From: Haladaptatus salinisoli
GTDB taxonomy: Archaea; Halobacteriota; Halobacteria; Halobacteriales; Haladaptataceae
DNA: 64,000 bases
NCBI RefSeq assembly: GCF_020614375.1
Contig: NZ_CP085327.1
Span: 1,352,823 to 1,416,822 of the forward strand
Direction: 5' to 3'
The position numbers and the translations under genes are program-made. A model generated the notes under the pieces. That model was given only the letters and a program-made list of their open reading frames with translations, made no database searches and was not told the origin of the DNA. How positions within the stretch are numbered: the first letter of the stretch is position 1; each line of letters begins with the position of its first letter. Shown piece after piece: positions 46,285 to 54,532 of this stretch.

Positions 46285-47313
46285 CTATCCCTTTCGAAGT
46301 TCGCTCGCGCTCGGACTCCCCCCGCCGTGCGCCACCCGTCGCTCTCGGATTCGAACCGCGTGGACGCTCTCGGTCGCGTCGTCCACGACGAGCGCCGCGC
46401 CCGGCGTCTCCGGCATCCGGTCGGCGAACGACCCTCGCATGTACGCCGGTCGGGCGCGAGCGAGGGCGTCGCGGTCGGGCCGCGAGGTCAACCGATGCGC
46501 GAGGAGCACGTCCGACTGCGAAATCGCCACCTCGGGGAGCGCGGCGGGACGCTGCGTCGCCGCGACCAAACTGACGCCGGGGCGGCGGCCGCGCGTCACG
46601 ATGGTCCGAAGCGCCGGTTCGGCGACCCCGTCGAAGAAGGCGTGCGCCTCGTCCACGACCAGCCACGGAAGCGTCCGTATCGATTCGGCGATTCGGGCGC
46701 GGTAGAGGTCGTCCGCGACCGCCCGAACTACGGCGTTCATCGGCGCCGCGTCGTAGCCGGAGCAGTCGAGCACAATTCCCGACGCGGCCGCGCAGTCGAC
46801 CGCGGTGAGTCCGTCGGACGAGAACACGCCCCACGACTCCGCCAGCGCGAGGTGATTCCGCGCTGCCCGTCGAGTCGCCGGGTTCGCGTCCGCGTCCGCA
46901 ACGTACGCGACCATCTCCGCGAGCGTCTCGGCTTCTATCGCGGCCCGCCAGACCAGCGATCCGGTCGGACTCTCGCGGTCGAGACCGAGCAGGTCGCACC
47001 ACGCGCGCGACGTGAGCGCGCTCGCAGCGATCTGCGGACTTTCGACGACCTCGAAACCGGTCTCGTCGGCGAAGGTGACGAAAGCGCCCATGGGGTCGGC
47101 GACCACCGGCGTAACGCCCTCCGCCGCCGCGAGTTCCTCCGCCAGCACGCCGAGCGTGTACGATTTTCCGTAGCCGCGTTTTCCGACGACGAGCGCGACG
47201 TGCGGACCGTCGAGGTCGACGTCGACGCGCGCGCCGGGGCTTCCGTCGCGCGCCCGATACGTGCCGAGGTTGCCCGCCGCGCCGGAGTCGCCTGTGCGTC
47301 CGAGTACCGTCAT
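46285..47313 (-). CDS. HerA-type ATPase
   Basis: ATP-binding protein of 342 residues of the HerA/FtsK-like family. Walker A is GKRGYGKSYTLGV (44-56), Walker B is LPWLVVDEAHAFF near residue 230 and the arginine-rich sensor region GRRPGVSLVAATQRPAALPE follows. The N-terminal HAS-barrel of true HerA is very short or missing and no NurA nuclease gene is adjacent, so a DNA-end-resection role is not supported. The ATG at 47313 (MTVLGRTGDSG) is preferred to the longer frame to 47355. A role in DNA or protein translocation is inferred only. Confidence 0.82.
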   Translation of the reverse strand: MTVLGRTGDSGAAGNLGTYRARDGSPGARVDVDLDGPHVALVVGKRGYGKSYTLGVLAEELAAAEGVTPVVADPMGAFVTFADETGFEVVESPQIAASALTSRAWCDLLGLDRESPTGSLVWRAAIEAETLAEMVAYVADADANPATRRAARNHLALAESWGVFSSDGLTAVDCAAASGIVLDCSGYDAAPMNAVVRAVADDLYRARIAESIRTLPWLVVDEAHAFFDGVAEPALRTIVTRGRRPGVSLVAATQRPAALPEVAISQSDVLLAHRLTSRPDRDALARARPAYMRGSFADRMPETPGAALVVDDATESVHAVRIRERRVAHGGGSPSASELRKG

Positions 47314-47390
47314 GCGGCGTCTTGGTTTCGGAATCGGATTTGAATCTTCGCGCAAAGGTTTAAATCCCAGAGGAGGAGCAGTTCGGGGCC

Positions 47391-47840
47391 ATGTCCGCGT
47401 ATCAACGGTTTCGGTCGGACGACCGCGCCATCGAAGGACTGCCGATTCGACTCGTCATCGCGCTCGTCGTCGGCGTCGCCAGCCTGGGCGTCATGATGAA
47501 CATGCTGTCGGGACTCAACGGACTAGCGGTAAGCGAACTCGACGCGAAGCCCCAACCCGAAGTCATCGAACCGGGTCGGCAGACGGTCGAGGTACGGGTC
47601 ATCGATTCGGACGGGAAACCGGTCGCCGACGCGACGGTCGTCGTGAAAGGCGATTCCGCGACGCTGGAGGACATCGGGACGGCGACCACGGGCGCGGACG
47701 GACGGGCGAGCCTCTCGATAGCTCCCGGACTGGGGCCGAATCAGGACGACGGCACGCTCGACGTGGATATCAAACCGCCCGCTGGAAGCGAGTTCGCCGA
47801 CAATCGGGAGAACACGCGGATACTGGTCGTCTCCGGTTGA
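47391..47840 (+). CDS. Membrane-anchored protein with transthyretin-like domain
   Basis: Protein of 149 residues. An N-terminal charged stretch (RFRSDDRAIEGLP) leads into one membrane helix (IRLVIALVVGVASLGVMMNML, about 19-39). The outside part has the pattern of a carboxypeptidase-regulatory/transthyretin-like fold: TVEVRVIDSDGKPVADATVVV and TTGADGRASLSI. The N-terminus is reminiscent of haloarchaeal pilin-like proteins but lacks a clear cleavage motif. It is divergent from the HerA-type ATPase with a 77-bp gap. Function unknown. Confidence 0.7.
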   Translation: MSAYQRFRSDDRAIEGLPIRLVIALVVGVASLGVMMNMLSGLNGLAVSELDAKPQPEVIEPGRQTVEVRVIDSDGKPVADATVVVKGDSATLEDIGTATTGADGRASLSIAPGLGPNQDDGTLDVDIKPPAGSEFADNRENTRILVVSG

Positions 47841-47867
47841 CGTCCGGTTCTTCCGCGCTCGCCCGGC

Positions 47868-48629
47868 CTACCCGTACCCGTCCCAGTCGATCCACTCGTG
47901 TTCCCAACCGCGCCGCGTCTGCGCGTGGCGCTCCGCGAACTCGCGGTCTTCCCGAGCCGTCCGGTTCCGTTCGAGCGAGTCGGACTGCTCGCCGTCGACG
48001 AGCAGCGGCGCGAAGGCGACGCTGCCGAACCGCTCGGTCGGTTCGGCGGCCCCGCTCGCCGACCGTTCGATGGCGACCAATCGCTGGTTGCCGCTGCCGA
48101 GGGGGATGACCAATCGCCCTTCGGGCGCGAGTTGGTCGACGAGCGTCCGCGGCGGGTCGATAGCCGCGGCTTCGACGAGAATGCGGTCGAACGGCGCGTA
48201 CTCCGGTAGCCCGTCGGCCCCGTCGCGGCAATCGACGAACACGCCCCCGTAGCCCGCGGCGGCGAGGTTCTGTCGCGCTTCGTAGACGATTCTCCGGGTG
48301 ATGTCGACGGCGTGGACGTTACGTTCGCCGACCATCTCCGCCAACACCGCGGCGGTGTAGCCGACGCCCGCACCGACGACGAGGACGGAATCGTCCTCGC
48401 CCACGTCGAGCGCTTCCAGCAGCCGAGCCGCGGTGCTCGGGGCCAGTATCCGCGTTCCCCGGTGGTCGAACGACTGGTCCGAGTAGGCGCCCTGCTCGGC
48501 GTCGATCGGGACGAACTCGTGACGTGGCACCGTTCGGAGCGCGAGACCGACCCGTTCGCTTCGAACGACCCCCTTGGTCTCGTGCTCCAAACTGGCGACC
48601 ATGTCGTCGCGCAACACCGCCGGTTCCAT
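47868..48629 (-). CDS. PCMT-like methyltransferase, divergent (PCMT2)
   Basis: Protein of 253 residues in the protein-L-isoaspartate O-methyltransferase superfamily. Family landmarks are VPRHEFVPIDAE, the SAM motif VLVVGAGVGYTAAVLAE (83-99) and LVIPLGSGNQRLVAIER. The active-site loop normally reading TISxP(H/S)xVA is here GTRILAPSTAA (58-68), so the catalytic Ser/Thr is lost, and it has a C-terminal tail (RRGWEHEWIDWDGYG) missing in the paralogue. Substrate may differ. A longer start at 48659 overlaps the upstream gene by ATGA and is possible. Confidence 0.8.
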   Translation of the reverse strand: MEPAVLRDDMVASLEHETKGVVRSERVGLALRTVPRHEFVPIDAEQGAYSDQSFDHRGTRILAPSTAARLLEALDVGEDDSVLVVGAGVGYTAAVLAEMVGERNVHAVDITRRIVYEARQNLAAAGYGGVFVDCRDGADGLPEYAPFDRILVEAAAIDPPRTLVDQLAPEGRLVIPLGSGNQRLVAIERSASGAAEPTERFGSVAFAPLLVDGEQSDSLERNRTAREDREFAERHAQTRRGWEHEWIDWDGYG

Positions 48630-48655
48630 GAACTGGCGTTGGGTTCGGACGTTCT

Positions 48656-49567
48656 TCAATTGCGCGGCCTTCGCCCGACGACGGCTTGTTGATTCGTCCC
48701 CGGAACGTCGCGGATTTCGAACCCCTCGAAGCCGGCGTCCTCGAACCAGTCCGAAAACTGCTCGGCGGTGTACGCGTCGCCGTTTTCGGTCTGCGCGAGC
48801 ATGTGCGCCCCCATCAGCGCCGCGCCGTCGGCCCGGCCTCGGATTCGGTCGACGAAAACCGCCGCGCCGCCGGGGTCGAGCGCGGCGAAGGCGTTACGGA
48901 GGAGAGCACGATTTTCGTCGGGGCCGAGCGAGTGCGCGACCCGAGAGCAGAACGCGACGTCGAAGCCCGTCGGGAGGTCGTCGGTGATATCTCCGGCGAC
49001 GAGTTCGACGGGCTCTCGTTCGAGAAATCGCCGGTCGATGTCGACGACCGCGGGTCGGTCGACGAGCGTCACTTCGAACCCGCGACGGACGAACTCCTTG
49101 GCGAAAGCGCCGGGACCGCCGCCGATATCGAGGACGCGCTCGGCGTCGGGGCGTTCGTGAACCGCCTCGGTGACGCACGCTCGAACCGTCGTCTCGTCCA
49201 CGGCCGCCATCGCCCCGGCGAAGTTCGTCGTCCACTCGTCCGGCGTCGCGGGCGGCGAGCCGGTTCGCATGGTCTCCGGGAGCGCCAGCCACCGGTCGAG
49301 GCAGTCGAGTCGGTGGGGGACGCTGCCGATGGAGCGCACGTCCGCCTTGGCGAAGAGTCCGAGCGCCCGGTTCGTGGGTTCGTACTCGTCGCCGACGCGT
49401 TCGAGAAATCCTAATTCGGCCATCGCTTCGAGCGTGATCCTCGCCGCGCGCCGGGTGACCCCCGTTTCGTCGGCGACCTCGTCGGGCGTGCCCGCGTCGA
49501 ACGCGACGGCGTCGACGATGCCGGTCTCGCGGGCGGCCCACAGCAAGCAGAGTTCGCGGTAGTCCAT
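48656..49567 (-). CDS. O-methyltransferase with winged-helix dimerisation domain
   Basis: Class I methyltransferase of 303 residues. The N-terminal ~85 residues form a winged helix (GTPDEVADETGVTRRAARITLEAMAELGFLE), as in plant COMT-like and antibiotic O-methyltransferases, followed by the SAM fold with VLDIGGGPGAFAKEF (about 144-158) and VTLVDRP. It lies between the two PCMT-like genes on one strand. The end overlaps the alternative PCMT2 start. A small-molecule hydroxyl or carboxyl is the likely acceptor, but no substrate can be named. Confidence 0.85.
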   Translation of the reverse strand: MDYRELCLLWAARETGIVDAVAFDAGTPDEVADETGVTRRAARITLEAMAELGFLERVGDEYEPTNRALGLFAKADVRSIGSVPHRLDCLDRWLALPETMRTGSPPATPDEWTTNFAGAMAAVDETTVRACVTEAVHERPDAERVLDIGGGPGAFAKEFVRRGFEVTLVDRPAVVDIDRRFLEREPVELVAGDITDDLPTGFDVAFCSRVAHSLGPDENRALLRNAFAALDPGGAAVFVDRIRGRADGAALMGAHMLAQTENGDAYTAEQFSDWFEDAGFEGFEIRDVPGTNQQAVVGRRPRN

Positions 49568-49603
49568 ACCGACCGCTCGGGCGCGAGCCGAAAAAAGCTA
49601 CGC

Positions 49604-50248
49604 TCACTGCATCGGAACGAACCGCACCGCGCCGCGTCGGTCGCGGTCGAGCGCGCCGTCTTCGCGCTTCCGTGCGAGAACGAGGCGCTGCGTCGCGGTC
49701 CCGAGCGGCGCGAGCAGGCGACCGCCGGGGCGGACTTGTTCGACGACGGCGGTCGGGAAGTCGGGGGCGGCGCAGGTCAGGTAGGCGGCGTCGAACGGTG
49801 CGCGCTCGGGCCAGCCGTCGTGTCCGTCGCCGACGCGGATCGAAATTTCGTCGTAGCCGAGGTCGTCGAGTCGCTCTCGGGTCTCCGCCGCCAGCGACTC
49901 GTGGTACTCGACGCTGGCGACGTTCTCCGGGCCGACGATTTCGGCGGTGACGGCGGCGTGATACCCGCATCCGGTGCCGATTTCGAGCACCCGCTCGCCC
50001 GGCGAGAGGTCGAGCAGCTCGGTCATGATGGCGACCATGTGCGGGGCGCTGATGGTCTGGTCTTCGCCGATGGGGAGCGGGCGGTCGGCGTACGCCTCGC
50101 GGCGCTTGTTCTCGGGGACGAACTCGTGGCGGGGGACGGCCCGGAGCGCGTCTAGCGTCGCCTCGTCCTCGATGCGGTCGCGGTCGGCGAGGCGACGGAC
50201 GAGGGCGGTTCGTTCGTCCTCGAAGTCGTCGCGTCCGCGTCCGAACAT
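49604..50248 (-). CDS. pcm: Protein-L-isoaspartate O-methyltransferase
   Basis: Repairs isoaspartyl damage in proteins by methylating the abnormal carboxylate. The protein has 214 residues, normal for the family. AVPRHEFVP (38-46), the active-site loop EDQTISAPHMVAIM (62-75, with catalytic S67), SAM motif I VLEIGTGCGYHAA (87-99) and GGRLLAPLG near the C-terminus are all present. Unlike the paralogue at 47868, nothing catalytic is missing. It follows the zinc-finger protein gene by 1 bp. Confidence 0.93.
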   Translation of the reverse strand: MFGRGRDDFEDERTALVRRLADRDRIEDEATLDALRAVPRHEFVPENKRREAYADRPLPIGEDQTISAPHMVAIMTELLDLSPGERVLEIGTGCGYHAAVTAEIVGPENVASVEYHESLAAETRERLDDLGYDEISIRVGDGHDGWPERAPFDAAYLTCAAPDFPTAVVEQVRPGGRLLAPLGTATQRLVLARKREDGALDRDRRGAVRFVPMQ

Positions 50249-50249
50249 G

Positions 50250-50900
50250 CTACCACGCCGACCACGCGGTCGAACTCTCGTCCTCGGCGTAGATTCGCTT
50301 CGCGTCCTTGGCGAGGACGGTGTCGCCGTCGTGGTCGAGTCGGTCGAAGTCGTAGCCGGTCGCGTCGTCCGTGACGAGGATGCCGTCGACGGTGAACTCC
50401 TCGTCGGCGAGTTCCTCCGTCTCGCCGACGACGAACTCGTAGTCGCCCGGAACGTTCACCGTGACGCTCCGCGAGTTATCCCTGCGCCCGTCGTTCGGGT
50501 GGACGGTGACGTTGACCGCGACGTTGTCCACGGCGCGCGTCCATATGGTCTCCACGTCCTCCGCGACCGACTCCTCGACGCGGCGATTCTCGCCCTGTTC
50601 GAGGCTCGTGATTCGGACGACGAAGATGGCCTCCTCGGTTTCGAGGACGAACTCCTCGCCGACCGCCAGCGTCTCCGCCACCGGGACGTCCGCCGTCGCG
50701 CTGAACGACTCGCCGCCCTGCGAGACGACGACGTCTATCTCCTCGGTCTTCGCTTCCGCTAGCTTCGTCTTGTGGACGTGGCCGCACTCGGTGCAGCGAA
50801 CCGTCGCTTGTCCGCCCGATTTGAGCACCTCGTGGACGGTCTCCAACTCGGGGGAACACGACGGGCAGGGGACTGCCACGCGCTCCGAAGTTTCGCTCAT
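50250..50900 (-). CDS. Zinc-finger protein of the HVO_0476 type
   Basis: Protein of 216 residues. The N-terminus binds zinc through CPSC (12-15) and CTEC (36-39). The remainder is an acidic beta-rich domain (FSATADVPVAETLAVGEEFVLE; VNVTVHPNDGRRDN). It is recognised as the haloarchaeal family named after Haloferax HVO_0476. It begins the minus-strand run HVO_0476-like, pcm, methyltransferase, PCMT2, which is probably one operon. A nucleic-acid or translation-related role has been guessed for the family, but none is shown. Confidence 0.82.
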   Translation of the reverse strand: MSETSERVAVPCPSCSPELETVHEVLKSGGQATVRCTECGHVHKTKLAEAKTEEIDVVVSQGGESFSATADVPVAETLAVGEEFVLETEEAIFVVRITSLEQGENRRVEESVAEDVETIWTRAVDNVAVNVTVHPNDGRRDNSRSVTVNVPGDYEFVVGETEELADEEFTVDGILVTDDATGYDFDRLDHDGDTVLAKDAKRIYAEDESSTAWSAW

Positions 50901-50998
50901 ATCGTCGTAGTATGGACTGCGGGCGTAAAAGTGCGCGGAGTTGGGAGGAGCCGCGACAACAGAAGGCTCATGCCGAACTGGGAACGTCGTCGGTTCGA

Positions 50999-51367
50999 AT
51001 GAGACGGCGAGAATTCGTCGGGAAGATAGGCGTCGGGATGCTGACGTTCGGCGTAGCGGGTTGCGGCGCGTTGGTCGGACGGGAGAACGAATCCCCGATA
51101 CCGCTGTTCGTCACGAATTACGACGGGGCGAGGCGTACAGTCACCGCGATTTGGCGCGACGACGAGGGTGAGAGGGGTCGAGAGACGGTGACGGTTCCCC
51201 CCGAAAACAGGGTTCGAATCGCCGAAATCGAACCGAGTAACGGCGTTATCGTCGAAACGCCCAGCGGATTTCGAAAGGGAGGTGGTCCATTCTGGGGCGC
51301 AGCATCCGCAGAGATATACGTCAGCGGCGAGCGCGCAGTCGAAATACTCCCCTTGAAAACCGACTGA
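50999..51367 (+). CDS. Tat-type lipoprotein, function unknown
   Basis: Secreted protein of 122 residues. The N-terminus MRRREFVGKIGVGMLTFGVAG followed by C has a twin-arginine motif and a lipobox (VAGC), so it should be folded inside, exported by Tat and anchored by lipid at the Cys. The mature part is a short beta-rich domain (FVTNYDGARRTVTAIWRDDEG; VTVPPENRVRIAEIE), resembling a CARDB/ig-like fold. It is divergent from the preceding minus-strand cluster, with no partner gene. The frame continues upstream to 50912, but only the ATG at 50999 gives a signal peptide. Confidence 0.75.
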   Translation: MRRREFVGKIGVGMLTFGVAGCGALVGRENESPIPLFVTNYDGARRTVTAIWRDDEGERGRETVTVPPENRVRIAEIEPSNGVIVETPSGFRKGGGPFWGAASAEIYVSGERAVEILPLKTD

Positions 51368-51370
51368 GCG

Positions 51371-51703
51371 TCAGCCCTCGAAGTACAACTCGTAGTGGTC
51401 GGCGCAGCCGGGATTGAACTCCGCGTCGCACTCGGGACACCGCGAGTCGCAGGCGAGGTACGCGGGTATCGTCAGTCGCGCGCCGCAGACGCCGCACAGC
51501 ACCGCCTCCGCGTCCCGTTCGTCCTCGGCCCACGCCTCGCGGGGGTGGTCGGCCACCGCGTCGTGACACCGGAAACAGGGGTAGAACTCGTCGCAGCAGG
51601 GGAACCGAATCGCGATCACGTCCCGCTCCGTGTCGTAGTGCGAACAGCGCGTTTCAGGGTCTACGTCGACGCCGCGAACGTCGATTCCGTGGACGAGTGT
51701 CAT
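51371..51703 (-). CDS. CHY zinc-finger protein
   Basis: Protein of 110 residues with the CHY-type zinc-finger layout: RCSHYDTERDVIAIRFPCC, YPCFRCHDAVADH, CGVCGARLT and CPECDAEFNPGCADHY, giving at least two to three zinc sites. CHY proteins are often linked to redox or ubiquitin-like roles, though archaeal forms are uncharacterised. It converges on the Tat lipoprotein with a 3-bp gap. Confidence 0.88.
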   Translation of the reverse strand: MTLVHGIDVRGVDVDPETRCSHYDTERDVIAIRFPCCDEFYPCFRCHDAVADHPREAWAEDERDAEAVLCGVCGARLTIPAYLACDSRCPECDAEFNPGCADHYELYFEG

Positions 51704-51725
51704 TCGAGAAGGTCGAATTTCGTCG

Positions 51726-52670
51726 TTAAGGCTGTGGCAGTTCGACTTCCTCGCCGTCCGCGTAGACGGTCGGGTCTCGGATGATGCCGTCCAAGTGGAG
51801 CGGGGCGTCCGTGTCGCCGCCGATTCCCGCGTCGTCGCCGATGGCGATGTGGACGGTGCCGCCCGCCTTCTCGTCCAGTAGAACGGAGCCGACGAGTTCG
51901 GTGACCGCGACGTTCGTGCCGATGCCGAGTTCGGCGAGGTTGTACGCGTCCCGTCCGACCTCTTCAGCGGCGGTTTCGACCTGCTCGCGGATGTCGTCGT
52001 CGCCGATATCGGTGACGTAGCCGTCTTCGACCTCGAATTCGAGGGTTCGCCCGCCTTCGAGTAGACCGTGAGGGCGCATCGTTCCGTCCACGACGTAGCG
52101 ACCGTTCGCGTTCTCGGGGCTGACGAACACTTCTCCCGCGGGGAGGTTGGTGAAGTCGCCGGGGTCGTGACAGAGACCGGTGTCGTCGAACCACTCGCGG
52201 TCGCCGGGTTCGAAGGTGATGTCGGTTCCTTTCTCGGTGGTAACGCGGATTTCGTCCGCGCCCTCGACCTGTTCGAGCACGTCCCGGCAGTGCTCGTCGA
52301 TGGTCTCGTAGTCGGCGGCCAGGCCGGTAACCATCACTTCCTCCGTGATGCCGGGGAGGGTCGCGACCCGGGCGCCCGCCTCGTTCGCCTCGCCGCGCGC
52401 CCGGGTGTGGCTGAGGCTCTTGGTCGTCGGGGCGAGCACCACGTCCGCTCCGGCCATCGCGGCGGCGACGGGGGCGGGAGGTTCCTCGCCGTGCTGGTTG
52501 CCGACGGGGTATCGCGCGATGAGCACGTCGTCGGTCACCTCGCGGGCGGCGTCGTACAGCGCCTCGCCGATGTCCCACCGCTTCTCGTCGGTGACGACCG
52601 CGCAGGATTCGTCCGGTCGGAGCGCCATGCACTGTTCGACGGCGGTTCGCGCCGCGTCGTCCAAACTCAT
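51726..52670 (-). CDS. AmpS/M29-like aminopeptidase family protein
   Basis: Protein of 314 residues resembling the AmpS/leucyl aminopeptidase (M29) group and related metal-dependent hydrolases. Visible blocks are [65 protein letters not shown], and the metal-site region [13 protein letters not shown]...[20 protein letters not shown] with [12 protein letters not shown]. The ATG at 52670 ([13 protein letters not shown]) is chosen. It is divergent from the GAPDH gene. Related haloarchaeal proteins are all annotated only by family, so the substrate is not known. Confidence 0.82.
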   Translation of the reverse strand: MSLDDAARTAVEQCMALRPDESCAVVTDEKRWDIGEALYDAAREVTDDVLIARYPVGNQHGEEPPAPVAAAMAGADVVLAPTTKSLSHTRARGEANEAGARVATLPGITEEVMVTGLAADYETIDEHCRDVLEQVEGADEIRVTTEKGTDITFEPGDREWFDDTGLCHDPGDFTNLPAGEVFVSPENANGRYVVDGTMRPHGLLEGGRTLEFEVEDGYVTDIGDDDIREQVETAAEEVGRDAYNLAELGIGTNVAVTELVGSVLLDEKAGGTVHIAIGDDAGIGGDTDAPLHLDGIIRDPTVYADGEEVELPQP

Positions 52671-52791
52671 GGTTTGGGGGTTGCAGTCGGCGGGGTTAGG
52701 TGTTCCCTTTCGCGACTTACTCGCGGTCGAGTTGTTTTCCGTCGAAACGGCTCGAAACCGTTTTGGTCGCGGACGTTGGAGCCAAACGTAC

Positions 52792-53805
52792 ATGCTACAG
52801 GTCGGCATTAACGGGTACGGGACGATCGGGAAGCGAGTCGCTGACGCCGTCCGCGCGCAGCCGGACATGGAGGTCGTCGGCGTCGCGAAGACCCGGCCCA
52901 ACTTCGAAGCCGAGGGGGCCGTCGAGAACGGGTATTCGCTCTACGCCGCCGTCGAGGAACGGGCGGAGCGGTTCGACGACGCGGGGATCGAACTCGCCGG
53001 AATGGTGGACGAGATGGTCGAGCGGGCGGACGTGGTCGTGGACGCCTGTCCCTCGGGAATCGGCGCGGAGAACAAGTCGCTGTACGACGAGTACGACACG
53101 CCCGCGCTGTATCAGGGCGGCGAATCCGCCGACGTGGGCGACGTGAGCTTCAACGCCCGCGCCAACTTCGAGGACGCGGCGGGCGCGCGGCACGTCCGCG
53201 TCGTCTCCTGCAACACGACCGGGCTCTCGCGGCTCATCGCGCCGCTCCGCGAGGAGTACGGGGTCGAGAAGGTTCGGGCGACGCTCGTCCGGCGCGGCGG
53301 CGACCCGGCCCAAACGGGCCGCGGTCCCATCAACGACATCCTACCGAACCCGATCTCGCTGCCGTCGCACCACGGACCGGACGTGAAAACCATCTTCCCC
53401 GACCTCGCCATCGACACGCTCGGGCTGAAGGTTCCGGCGACGCTGATGCACATGCACAGCGTCAACGTCTCGCTGGAAACCGAACCGGACGCCGAGGAGG
53501 TGCGCGAACTGCTCGAAAACGAGTCGCGCCTGTTCGTCGTCCCCGAGCGCATGAACGTCGACGGCGCGGGGAAACTCAAGGAGTTCGCCATGGACAGAGG
53601 TCGGCCGCGGGGCGACCTCTGGGAGAACTGCATCTGGGGCGAGTCCGTCTCGATGGAGGACAACGACCTCTACCTCTTCCAGGCCATCCACCAGGAGAGC
53701 GACGTGGTTCCCGAAAACGTCGACGCGATTCGCGCCGTGACGAACGCGGCGGACGCCCGCGAAAGCGTCGAGACGACGAACGACGCGCTCGGAATCGGCT
53801 TCTGA
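52792..53805 (+). CDS. gap: Type II glyceraldehyde-3-phosphate dehydrogenase
   Basis: Oxidises glyceraldehyde-3-phosphate to 1,3-bisphosphoglycerate, or reverses it in gluconeogenesis. The protein has 337 residues and belongs to the archaeal type II class ([17 protein letters not shown] at 4-20, catalytic C140 in [11 protein letters not shown], followed by HHGPDV and MHMHSVNV). This class can use NADP. The start lies shortly after a TATA-like 'ccgttttgg' element. It is monocistronic. Haloarchaea commonly have both a type I and type II enzyme, with this one acting in gluconeogenesis. Confidence 0.96.
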   Translation: MLQVGINGYGTIGKRVADAVRAQPDMEVVGVAKTRPNFEAEGAVENGYSLYAAVEERAERFDDAGIELAGMVDEMVERADVVVDACPSGIGAENKSLYDEYDTPALYQGGESADVGDVSFNARANFEDAAGARHVRVVSCNTTGLSRLIAPLREEYGVEKVRATLVRRGGDPAQTGRGPINDILPNPISLPSHHGPDVKTIFPDLAIDTLGLKVPATLMHMHSVNVSLETEPDAEEVRELLENESRLFVVPERMNVDGAGKLKEFAMDRGRPRGDLWENCIWGESVSMEDNDLYLFQAIHQESDVVPENVDAIRAVTNAADARESVETTNDALGIGF

Positions 53806-54142
53806 ATCGGGTCGTTCGTTTCGGCCTATTCTACGGACCGTCTCGCACGAGTCGCTCGATCGAATCCAACGGGCGGACGACACGGACTCCGCGTCTCCCG
53901 GTTCGAAGTTCCCGTATCCGACGGTGCACGCCCCCGTCCGGAGAGAAATCACGAAAAGGGTGACGCGACTGCGGTCCGAGATAGCTCCCAGCGCAACGAC
54001 GACGCCTCGTCACTCCGTCAGCGCGCCTCCCGTTGGTCTCAAACACCAATCACTTTCCGGTTGGATCGATTTTCTCCGATTCGAAACGGGATATTCGGAG
54101 GCCGTCCAAAACCTTTTCCCCGGCAAGGGCTTAGTATCGAGC
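53806..54142. other. Intergenic region upstream of hsp20
   Basis: This 337-bp stretch holds no intact gene. A minus-strand piece near 53830-53930 reads like a short, frameshifted coding remnant (TVGYGNFEPGDAES in one frame, RPLDSIERLVRDG in another) but it is too short to identify. The hsp20-proximal part is richer in A+T ('aaaccttttcccc') and probably contains the promoter. Confidence 0.4.
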
Positions 54143-54532
54143 ATGCGACGAGACGACCGCGACGACCCCTTCGACGACCTCTTCCGCGAAATTGAGCGCA
54201 TGATGAACGATATGATGGGCGGGAACGTCGACATGCAGGTCGATACAGGCACGTCGGGGTTCGGTACTGAGACCCACATCGACATCCACGAGGACGACGA
54301 GACGGTTCGCGTCATCGCCGACCTCCCCGGCGTCGAGAAGAGCGACATCAACCTCAAGTGCGACGGCGAGATGCTGACCATCAGCGCCGTCAGCGACCAC
54401 CGCGAGTACGACGAGCGCATCTCGCTTCCGGCGCGCGTCGACGAACGCTCCGCGAAAGCGACCTACAACAACGGCGTCCTCGAGGTCACGCTGGAGAAGA
54501 CGGACGAGTCGGCGAATATCAACGTCGAGTAG
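54143..54532 (+). CDS. Hsp20/alpha-crystallin small heat-shock protein
   Basis: Holding chaperone of 129 residues. The N-terminal segment MRRDDRDDPFDDLFREIERM is followed by the alpha-crystallin domain from about residue 40 (THIDIHEDDETVRVIADLPGVEKSDI) ending with GVLEVTLEK. The C-terminal IxI-type tail is short (ANINVE). The ATG at 54143 is the only one giving the family start. The 3' end overlaps the convergent ATP-grasp gene by 14 bp, so the transcripts are antisense to each other at their ends. Confidence 0.93.
   Translation: MRRDDRDDPFDDLFREIERMMNDMMGGNVDMQVDTGTSGFGTETHIDIHEDDETVRVIADLPGVEKSDINLKCDGEMLTISAVSDHREYDERISLPARVDERSAKATYNNGVLEVTLEKTDESANINVE

Noticed and set aside
46191..46300. 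Fluoride riboswitch before the crcB pair
   Set aside because: The upstream sequence on the minus strand was read for the crcB-motif core and pseudoknot, and no convincing match was found.
53806..54142. Possible minus-strand gene remnant upstream of hsp20
   Set aside because: The pieces are only about 15 residues each and lie in different frames. Without a homologue no identity can be claimed.
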